Source: an uncultured cyanobacterium | GTDB lineage: Bacteria; Cyanobacteriota; Vampirovibrionia; Gastranaerophilales; Gastranaerophilaceae | Direction of reading: 5' to 3' | Assembly: GCA_945836835.1 (NCBI GenBank) | Contig: CAMAML010000105.1 | Coordinates: 1-5,357, forward strand | Length of the DNA: 5,357 nucleotides | In this document: one piece after another, positions 1-4,899 of the stretch | How the letters are laid out: each line of letters starts with the position of its first letter | How positions within the stretch are numbered: the first letter of the stretch is position 1 | Translations under genes and position numbers: made by a program | The notes under the pieces: model-generated | What the model was told of the DNA's origin: nothing | The model's input: the letters and a program-made list of their open reading frames with translations, nothing else | Databases searched by the model: none

Positions 1-1262
1 AGATGGGTTTTACCGCCAATACGCTGGGAAACCACGAAATGGATGTTTTGCCGAGCAATCTTGCGGAAATTATAGACAATGCAAAATATAAACTTATGGC
101 AATAAATACAACGGTTGATCCAAAAAGCCCGCTGTACGGAAAGTTTACAAACTCAATTATAGAAGAACACAGCGGCAACAAGTACGGGATTATAGGGATA
201 GCACCGTCTGATGCTGCCGAAAGAGTTTCAAACGGCTCGGAAAAAGATGTTATTGTGGACGACTATCCGACGACCGAGAAGAAGGTTCAGGCGGAAGTGA
301 ACAGGTTAAGAGAGCAAGGCATAAATAAAATCATTATTCTTTCGCACAGCGGAAACGAAAACGATAAAAAGTTAGCCCAAAATACCGAAGGCATAGACAT
401 CATTTTAGGAGCACATTCCCATAACCTGATACAGGGAATTAAAAAAGGAGAAAACCTTTTCTATTCAAAATCGGGCGAACCCGTAGTAATTACGCAGGCA
501 GGAAAAGACGGTGAAAATTTCGGGATTTTGAACGTAACTTTTGACAAAAACGGAGTTTTGACAAAAGTTCAGAACAACGTAATGCGAACAAGAGCTTACA
601 ACAGGACACAATCCTCGAGAGATGCGGTGCAGAGCATTATCGGGAAACCTGAGATTATCGGAAAAGTTGTCTCATCCGTACCTGCTCCCGAGGACAGACT
701 TTTGAGCAACAACCCTGACGGAAACATTATTGCAGACGCTATGCGTGCGGAATTAGGGACGGATATAGCTCTTTTGAATGCGGGCAACATTCGCGGACAC
801 TTTGATGTCGGACCGGTAGACTCGAGGCTCGTAAGCGATATTACCCCGTTTGACGACAAAATGCTTATATGCAAATTGAGCGAGAAAGACCTGGTTCAAG
901 CGGCAAAAGTTGGCGGAGCTTCAATACACAAAGGAAACCACAAACCAGGATTTTTGCTAGTATCAGGTTTGAAATACACACTTTCTTCCGACGGAACATT
1001 AAAATCAATGTCCAGAATTGATAAGGACGGAAACGAAATTCATATAGACATAAACAACCCGGATACCGAGCCAAAGTACACGGTTGCAATGGATGACTTT
1101 ATGGCAACGGGCGGAGACGGCTACCTTGAGGGGAAAAACCTTGATGAAATGCTCATAAAGAAGTTTGATTTTGACAAGAACAAACTTGCCTGCGACTATA
1201 TCAAAAAACTTCCTCAACCAATGACTATAAAATACGATGACCGAGTGACGATTGATAAATGA
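1..1262 (+). CDS. 5'-nucleotidase / metallophosphatase (UshA/CpdB-like), N-terminus missing
   Basis: This is the C-terminal part of a two-domain 5'-nucleotidase-family enzyme that hydrolyses phosphate from nucleotides or related phosphoesters; the exact substrate cannot be told. The frame is open from base 3 (first visible codon ATG) and ends in TGA, leaving 419 residues. The metallophosphatase domain enters late: GNHE (residues 9-12), LSHSG (113-117) and GAHSH (136-140) supply metal-binding Asn and His residues. The earlier DxH and GD motifs that normally lie roughly 40-90 residues before GNHE are absent, so the gene starts outside the window and the first ATG is internal (MGFTANTLGNHE is a mid-domain strand). 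The C-terminal nucleotidase domain has DGNIIADAMR (239-248), NAGNIRG (259-265), TPFDD (281-285) and ATGGDGY (368-374), which form the substrate pocket in the family. It ends right after this domain, with no C-terminal anchor or sorting signal. Export to the envelope is usual for the family, but any signal peptide lies outside the window. The downstream gene is convergent. Confidence 0.93.
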   Translation, partial: MGFTANTLGNHEMDVLPSNLAEIIDNAKYKLMAINTTVDPKSPLYGKFTNSIIEEHSGNKYGIIGIAPSDAAERVSNGSEKDVIVDDYPTTEKKVQAEVNRLREQGINKIIILSHSGNENDKKLAQNTEGIDIILGAHSHNLIQGIKKGENLFYSKSGEPVVITQAGKDGENFGILNVTFDKNGVLTKVQNNVMRTRAYNRTQSSRDAVQSIIGKPEIIGKVVSSVPAPEDRLLSNNPDGNIIADAMRAELGTDIALLNAGNIRGHFDVGPVDSRLVSDITPFDDKMLICKLSEKDLVQAAKVGGASIHKGNHKPGFLLVSGLKYTLSSDGTLKSMSRIDKDGNEIHIDINNPDTEPKYTVAMDDFMATGGDGYLEGKNLDEMLIKKFDFDKNKLACDYIKKLPQPMTIKYDDRVTIDK

Positions 1263-1268
1263 AGCTAA

Positions 1269-1784
1269 TTACTGTTCATTCTCGTAGTGGTCTTTGTCTT
1301 TCATGAGTTTTGCAAAGTCGGAAGGTTTGATGCTTTGGACAAACTGTTTGAACTCCTGTGCCTCTTCTTCGTCTTTTGCCGAGTCCGTAGAGACCGATCC
1401 GCTTGAGATTACTTTCGCCGATACAAAAATCGGAGCGTCAACCCTTATCGCTATAGCGATTGCGTCCGACGGTCTTGCGTCTATCTCGATGTTCCTTCCG
1501 CTGTCGTCGACAAGGTACAATGTCGCAAAGTATGTGTCCTTCTCCACGTCGTTGATTTCGACTTTGTCCAGCTTATACCCCGCCTTTTCTATAACGTTTA
1601 TTATAAGGTCGTGCGTCATGGGTCTCGCAACCGTAAGGTTTTCTATCTTACGTATAATCGCACTCGCCTCCGCCGAGCCTATCCAAATCGGAAGCGCTTT
1701 TCTGTTGTCTTTGTCGTGCAAAACAACTATCGGAGAGCCCGTTCTCGTGTCAAGTGCTATTCCCATAACTTTCATTTCTATCAT
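1269..1784 (-). CDS. Bifunctional nuclease family protein (BFN / DUF151)
   Basis: This 171-residue protein belongs to the BFN/DUF151 family. Plant members have been described as having DNase and RNase activity, but the function of most bacterial members is not established. The conserved core is clear: the opening MIEMKVMGIALD (1-12), SPIVVLHDK (17-25), the LPIWIG strand (31-36), RPMTHDL (54-60) and the hallmark ARPSDAIAIAIR (103-114). After the core come a short acidic linker (about 134-143) and a terminal helix ending SIKPSDFAKLM (151-161), as in cyanobacterial homologues. There is no signal peptide or membrane segment, so it should be cytoplasmic. The start at 1784 is favoured over Met4 because the cyanobacterial family begins MIEMKV and an AAGAGG Shine-Dalgarno lies 10 nt upstream. 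It lies 70 bp downstream of the universal stress gene on the same strand, so the two may be co-transcribed, although a candidate promoter of its own also lies in that gap. The family call is firm; nuclease activity is not shown here. Confidence 0.93.
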   Translation of the reverse strand: MIEMKVMGIALDTRTGSPIVVLHDKDNRKALPIWIGSAEASAIIRKIENLTVARPMTHDLIINVIEKAGYKLDKVEINDVEKDTYFATLYLVDDSGRNIEIDARPSDAIAIAIRVDAPIFVSAKVISSGSVSTDSAKDEEEAQEFKQFVQSIKPSDFAKLMKDKDHYENEQ

Positions 1785-1794
1785 TGTTCTTTAA

Positions 1795-1800
1795 CCTCTT
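1795..1800 (-). promoter_or_regulatory. Shine-Dalgarno of the BFN/DUF151 gene
   Basis: The minus strand reads AAGAGG followed by a 10-nt spacer (ttaaagaaca) and the ATG at 1784. It is a slightly long but workable spacing. It supports the first Met rather than Met4, which would be 19 nt away. Confidence 0.6.
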
Positions 1801-1819
1801 AATAAACATTTCTCTCTTA

Positions 1820-1847
1820 ACCTTAGCACAAACAAACAAATTTTCAA
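1820..1847 (-). promoter_or_regulatory. Candidate promoter for the BFN/DUF151 gene
   Basis: On the minus strand TTGAAA (complement of 1842-1847) is a 5/6 match to the -35 consensus. It is followed by a 16-bp spacer and TAAGGT (complement of 1820-1825), which keeps the first two and last bases of a -10 box and carries an extended TGC just before it (1826-1828). The implied transcript would have a leader of about 30 nt and include the AAGAGG ribosome site. The -10 box is only 3/6, so this is tentative. The gene may also be reached by read-through from the universal stress gene. Confidence 0.35.
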
Positions 1848-1867
1848 TGTTAAATCATTTGAAAATT
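1839..1867. repeat. AT-rich inverted repeat over the end of the universal stress gene
   Basis: AATTTTCAA (1839-1847) and TTGAAAATT (1859-1867) are perfect 9-bp complementary arms around an 11-base loop; the TGA stop of the minus-strand universal stress gene lies in the loop. In the minus-strand transcript the hairpin is followed by a U-rich stretch (TGTTTGTTTG). This resembles a weak intrinsic terminator, but each arm has a single G:C pair, so stability is low. One arm overlaps the candidate -35 box of the next gene. It could equally be a chance palindrome in AT-rich DNA. Confidence 0.3.
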
Positions 1868-2703
1868 ATGACATCACTTTCCGTTAGTTCCGTAACTCTT
1901 TTGCTGACGGATGTTTGCCAAAACCCTTTTTTACCTTGTCTTGTTCCGAGAATTATCAGATCAATCCCTTTTTCTTTTGCGTAATCAGCAATTTTTACGG
2001 CAGGTATACCACTTAAACTTTCTTCCTCGTTTATACTCAACTCGTACTGTTTGAGTGTTTCGTTAAATTCTTCCAAAATATCGGCTGCATATTTTCTCTG
2101 CAACTCGCTAATCTTCATCAACCAATTTGTGTCAATGGAACCTTCAAGAAATAACAGGCTCGGATTTTCGAGAACTATACAGGCATAAATTTCCTTATCT
2201 TTAAGGTTTAAGAATTTTATTGCATCTTTAAGTGCAAGTTTTGAATTTGAGCTACCGTCGGTCGCAAAAAGTATCTTCTTCCCTTCGTTTTTGTGTTTTG
2301 AAATATAAACCGAGGTTTCGGAATGGTTGATTACGTCTCTCGACACAGAGCCGAGCCAGCGTTGAAGCCCTTTTTTACCGTTTGACCCCATAAGTATCAG
2401 GTCATAGTTACCGAATTTTGCGGTATCCAAAATTCCGCCGACCGTTTCACCGCAGTATTGTATACTTTTGCCGAAAGTAAGCCCGACCTCTTCTGCCGTT
2501 TCTTTGGCGTTTATGATTATATCGGAAGCTATTTGCGAACAAGTGTTTTCATAAGTCGCTATCTCAAGTGCGTACGTGTCGGGCAGGAACGAATAGTCAA
2601 CCGAACAAAATATGTCGACCTCGGAGTTCGGTTGAATTTTTGCAAAATTTCTCAGAGCATTAAAACTTATCTCCGACCCGTCCGTGCAAAATAATATTTT
2701 CAT
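1855..2703 (-). CDS. Tandem universal stress protein (two UspA domains)
   Basis: This 282-residue protein is built of two UspA (PF00582-type) domains, each about 140 residues long, in a head-to-tail fusion; single-domain Usp proteins normally pair as dimers. Domain 1 (1-136) opens with MKILFCTDGSEIS, has the ATP-site Asp8, then GSNG (106-109) and LGSVSRDVI (117-125) near its end. Domain 2 (142-282) restarts with KKILFATDGSSNS (Asp149) and ends with DLIILGTRQG (248-257) and SVSKRVTELTESDVIIF (265-281). Usp proteins are cytoplasmic, often bind ATP and rise under starvation or stress; no specific partner can be named. Domain 1 keeps a nucleotide-loop pattern G-x2-G-x8-GS, one residue shorter than the classic x9 form. 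Domain 2 is more degraded, with TS where GS is expected, so ATP binding may be confined to the first half. The start is supported by a strong AAGGAG. It is divergent from the sigma gene and upstream of the BFN gene on the same strand. Confidence 0.93.
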   Translation of the reverse strand: MKILFCTDGSEISFNALRNFAKIQPNSEVDIFCSVDYSFLPDTYALEIATYENTCSQIASDIIINAKETAEEVGLTFGKSIQYCGETVGGILDTAKFGNYDLILMGSNGKKGLQRWLGSVSRDVINHSETSVYISKHKNEGKKILFATDGSSNSKLALKDAIKFLNLKDKEIYACIVLENPSLLFLEGSIDTNWLMKISELQRKYAADILEEFNETLKQYELSINEEESLSGIPAVKIADYAKEKGIDLIILGTRQGKKGFWQTSVSKRVTELTESDVIIFK

Positions 2704-2712
2704 TTATATTTT

Positions 2713-2718
2713 CTCCTT
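2713..2718 (-). promoter_or_regulatory. Shine-Dalgarno of the universal stress gene
   Basis: The minus strand reads AAGGAG with a 9-nt spacer (aaaatataa) before the ATG at 2703. It is the strongest ribosome-binding site in the window and fixes the start, suggesting efficient translation. Confidence 0.8.
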
Positions 2719-2736
2719 TATTTTTCCATAAATTAT

Positions 2737-2750
2737 TTAACTTATGTTAA
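2737..2750. repeat. Short palindrome TTAAC-N4-GTTAA, possible operator
   Basis: TTAAC (2737-2741) and GTTAA (2746-2750) are perfect 5-bp inverted arms around TTAT, in the divergent intergenic region on the universal-stress-gene side. The site overlaps the candidate -10 box of that gene, where a repressor could act. Short A/T-rich palindromes are frequent by chance, so the operator reading is speculative. Confidence 0.25.
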
Positions 2751-2772
2751 GCAAAATTACATTCTCCGGTTG
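2744..2772 (-). promoter_or_regulatory. Candidate promoter for the universal stress gene
   Basis: On the minus strand TAACAT (complement of 2744-2749) matches a -10 box at 4/6, with a TG two bases before it (TGCTTAACAT). A 17-bp spacer leads back to CAACCG (complement of 2767-2772), which does not resemble a -35 box. The leader would be about 34 nt. The placement is sensible but the match is weak. Confidence 0.25.
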
Positions 2773-2786
2773 TTTATTCATTTTTC

Positions 2787-2795
2787 TGCTAAAAT
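2787..2795 (+). promoter_or_regulatory. Extended -10 promoter for the sigma-gcvPB operon
   Basis: TGCTAAAAT is an extended -10 element (TGn followed by TAAAAT, a 5/6 match to TATAAT), 38 nt before the sigma-factor ATG. No good -35 hexamer sits at 16-18 bp; TTGTTT at 2770-2775 is only 14 bp away. Extended -10 promoters can act without a -35 box. It predicts a transcript starting near 2802 with a leader of about 32 nt. The box looks like a housekeeping-sigma promoter; autoregulation by the encoded sigma cannot be judged. Confidence 0.45.
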
Positions 2796-2833
2796 AGTTA
2801 TGTAAGGTCTTATAGTATGAATTCAGGTTCGGA

Positions 2834-3442
2834 ATGTCTGTTGATGAAAAGGTAAACCTTCGGGAATATAAAAACTTAATAGAAACAATAGCAAAGGTGG
2901 AATATGTTAAAATTTCGTCCTCCAGACTTGTTGAGTTGCCCGAGCTTATTAATATCGGAACGCATACGCTCTATATTCTTTTTAAAAGCAACCCTCCCGA
3001 GCATTACAACAACACGTATCTTTCCACGGCAATCAAGTGGGCTATAAGAAACGAAGTCAGAAGACGTTACAAGTGGTACTCTCTTAAAAATCGAAGACAG
3101 GCAGAAGGGGATAGTGACAGTCAGGAGGTCAGATGTGAAGTTTACAAGACCATTTTGTCCATAGACGAGTTGCAGGATGCGGAAGTTCCGACACAGATTA
3201 AATCAGAAGGCAGAACCCCCGACGAGAATGTGGAGTTTATCGAGCTTAAAGCGGAAATTATGGAGTCCATAAAAAAATTACCTAAAAGAGAGAAGGAACT
3301 TATTGAATACAAATTCTTCAAGGAAAAGAAATTACGGGAAATTTCCGAGGAAGTCGGGATTTCGCAGTCAAGAATTTCAAGAATTATTCAGACCGGTTTG
3401 GACAAGGTCAAAAAAGACTTGAAAAAACGGGGGGTTATTTAA
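2834..3442 (+). CDS. Small sigma-70-family RNA polymerase sigma factor
   Basis: This 202-residue protein has the two-part layout of an alternative sigma factor that directs RNA polymerase to a subset of promoters. Region 2 covers about residues 14-85: ELINIGTHTLYILF (37-50) sits where 2.2 binds core polymerase, and YLSTAIKWAIRNEVRRRYKW (62-81) matches the aromatic and basic 2.3-2.4 helix that opens and reads the -10 element. Region 4 covers about 141-198: IKKLPKREKELIEYKFF, then the helix-turn-helix LREISEEVGISQSRISRIIQ (167-186), which would contact the -35 element, then a lysine-rich tail. Regions 1.1 and 3 are missing; a charged, mostly acidic linker (about 88-140) joins the halves. The start is an ATG with AGG (2825-2827) 6 nt upstream, a modest ribosome site; the ATG at 2817 is out of frame. 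The gene is followed after one base by gcvPB, so the two should be co-transcribed and may be translationally coupled. It does not match FliA, SigB or ECF types closely enough for a symbol; its targets are unknown. Confidence 0.88.
   Translation: MSVDEKVNLREYKNLIETIAKVEYVKISSSRLVELPELINIGTHTLYILFKSNPPEHYNNTYLSTAIKWAIRNEVRRRYKWYSLKNRRQAEGDSDSQEVRCEVYKTILSIDELQDAEVPTQIKSEGRTPDENVEFIELKAEIMESIKKLPKREKELIEYKFFKEKKLREISEEVGISQSRISRIIQTGLDKVKKDLKKRGVI
3429..3434 (+). promoter_or_regulatory. G-run acting as ribosome site for gcvPB
   Basis: Six consecutive Gs, inside the last codons of the sigma gene, lie 9 nt before the gcvPB ATG. A G-run can pair with the CCUCC anti-Shine-Dalgarno if one G:U wobble is allowed. 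No other purine-rich site is near, so gcvPB translation either uses this run or depends on ribosomes ending the sigma gene one base upstream. Confidence 0.45.
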
Positions 3443-3443
3443 G

Positions 3444-4865
3444 ATGAAAAATATATTTGAAAAAAGCAACAATTCCGAAAGTATTATGTTTTCGGACGAA
3501 GAAGAGAACTTAGACTTTTTAGATAAGTCTTTGTTAAGAGAAGGGGAAGTCGGCTTGCCCCAAATCGGCGAGCTGGAGGTTATGCGACACTATAAAGAAC
3601 TTTCCGACAAGAATTTTTGTATCGAAAAAGGGGTTTATCCGCTCGGCTCCTGTACAATGAAATATAACCCCAAGGTTAACGAGGTTTTGGCAAGTTTGGA
3701 AGGGTTTGCAAACCTTCACCCTTCAACGCCCGACAAATACGCCCAAGGGGCGTTGGAGCTTATGTTCAAGTTACAGGAAAAATTGAAGAAGATTACAGGC
3801 ATGGATGCGGTTACTCTTCAGCCGGCGGCGGGGGCACATGGCGAGCTTACGGGAATGATGATTGTGAAAAAATATTTTGAACACATCAAAGATAATCGAA
3901 AAAAAGTCATTATCCCCGACTCCGCTCACGGGACAAACCCATCGAGTGCAAAGATGTGCGGGTTTGACATCGTCAACGTTAAATCAAACGAGAGAGGACA
4001 GGTCGACGTTGAAGATTTGAAACGCCTCGTAGATAAAGACGTTGCGGCAATTATGATGACGAACCCGAATACGCTCGGAATTTTTGAAGAGAACGTAAAA
4101 GAGATTTCTGAAATTATGCACGCAAACGGCTCACTTCTTTATTATGACGGAGCAAATTTCAACGCAATTATGGGATATACAAACCCTAAAAAAATGGGGT
4201 TTGACATCGTACATGTGAACTTGCACAAGACATTTGCAACTCCGCACGGCGGAGGCGGTCCGGGGGCGGGTCCCGTTGGTGTTGTCGAGAAGTTGAAAGA
4301 TTTCTTGCCCGTACCTGTTATAGGGTTTGACGGGGAGATGTATTTTAAAGATTACAATCTTGAAAATACTATCGGTTCGGTTAAGGCATTTTACGGCAAT
4401 TTCGGGGTCTTGGTAAGGGCTTACGCATACATTCTTATGATGGGCGACAATCTTAAAGAGGCTACCGAAAACGCCGTATTGAACGCAAATTATATCAAAG
4501 AAAAACTTAAATCGGCATACGAATTTCCGTTTAACGAACCTTCTATGCACGAATTTGTAATGAGCGGGGAACGCCAAAAAGAGAACGGAGTTTCGACCCT
4601 AAATATTGCAAAAAGACTTATGGATTTTGACGTTCATCCTCCAACTATTTATTTCCCGCTGATTATCCACGAGGCGATAATGGTTGAGCCTACGGAGTCG
4701 GAAACCAAAGAAAAGTTAGACGAATTCATCGAGATTATGCTGAAAATAGCAAAAGAGGCGGAGGAAACCCCTGATATGGTCTTGACGGCACCCCATATGA
4801 CGCCCGTTAAGAAGGTTGACGAAACATTGGCGGCAAGACATCCCGATTTGACGTTTAAAGAATAA
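3444..4865 (+). CDS. gcvPB: Glycine dehydrogenase (decarboxylating) subunit 2, P-protein beta
   Basis: This is the PLP-carrying half of the split P-protein of the glycine cleavage system. With subunit 1 (GcvPA) it decarboxylates glycine and passes the aminomethyl group to the lipoyl arm of H-protein in the cytoplasm. The 473 residues are full length for the subunit. It opens NIFEKS (3-8), as GcvPB proteins commonly do, then KGVYPLGSCTMKYNPK (62-77), LQPAAGAHGE (125-134), HGTNPSSA (162-169), MTNPNTLGIFE (205-215), YYDGAN (233-238), the PLP-lysine motif HVNLHKTF (257-264, Lys262) and the glycine-rich GGGGPGAGPVGV (269-280). VEPTESE (414-420) and HMTPVKKVDE (451-460) are near the C-terminus. All expected catalytic landmarks are intact. 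The start follows the sigma-gene stop by one base and agrees with the family N-terminus. GcvPA, GcvT and GcvH are not in this window, so they must lie elsewhere. The next gene begins 34 bp on, with no terminator between. Confidence 0.97.
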   Translation: MKNIFEKSNNSESIMFSDEEENLDFLDKSLLREGEVGLPQIGELEVMRHYKELSDKNFCIEKGVYPLGSCTMKYNPKVNEVLASLEGFANLHPSTPDKYAQGALELMFKLQEKLKKITGMDAVTLQPAAGAHGELTGMMIVKKYFEHIKDNRKKVIIPDSAHGTNPSSAKMCGFDIVNVKSNERGQVDVEDLKRLVDKDVAAIMMTNPNTLGIFEENVKEISEIMHANGSLLYYDGANFNAIMGYTNPKKMGFDIVHVNLHKTFATPHGGGGPGAGPVGVVEKLKDFLPVPVIGFDGEMYFKDYNLENTIGSVKAFYGNFGVLVRAYAYILMMGDNLKEATENAVLNANYIKEKLKSAYEFPFNEPSMHEFVMSGERQKENGVSTLNIAKRLMDFDVHPPTIYFPLIIHEAIMVEPTESETKEKLDEFIEIMLKIAKEAEETPDMVLTAPHMTPVKKVDETLAARHPDLTFKE

Positions 4866-4899
4866 CAAAAAATTTACCAATCACAAAAAGAGAAAAACT

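Noticed and set aside
3..5. ATG at the left edge as the true start of the nucleotidase
   Set aside because: It falls in the middle of a conserved metallophosphatase strand just before GNHE; the family needs the preceding metal-binding motifs, so the real start is outside the window.
596..1217. Three overlapping minus-strand open frames
   Set aside because: They are antisense to the conserved nucleotidase C-terminal domain, overlap one another and have no credible starts.
1294..1794. Plus-strand open frame of 166 codons
   Set aside because: It lies exactly antisense to the well-supported BFN/DUF151 gene, shows serine- and isoleucine-rich sequence typical of a mirrored frame, and has no recognisable domain or ribosome site.
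2458..2694. Plus-strand open frame of 78 codons
   Set aside because: It is antisense to the first Usp domain and contains no recognisable motif.
2811..2816. TATAGT as the -10 box of the sigma operon
   Set aside because: A -10 match, but there is no -35-like hexamer at suitable spacing and no extended TG; the leader would be only about 10-12 nt. TGCTAAAAT just upstream is better.
3960..4210. Exact 14-base repeat GGGTTTGACATCGT at 3960-3973 and 4197-4210
   Set aside because: Both copies encode GFDIV within gcvPB, a common beta-strand sequence; there is no sign of a mobile or regulatory repeat.
4131..4577. Minus-strand open frame of 148 codons
   Set aside because: It is fully antisense to the catalytic core of gcvPB and has no family resemblance; it is a shadow frame.
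4866..4899. Possible terminator between gcvPB and the activase-type gene
   Set aside because: The 34-bp spacer is A-rich with no inverted repeat, so it looks like an intra-operon gap.
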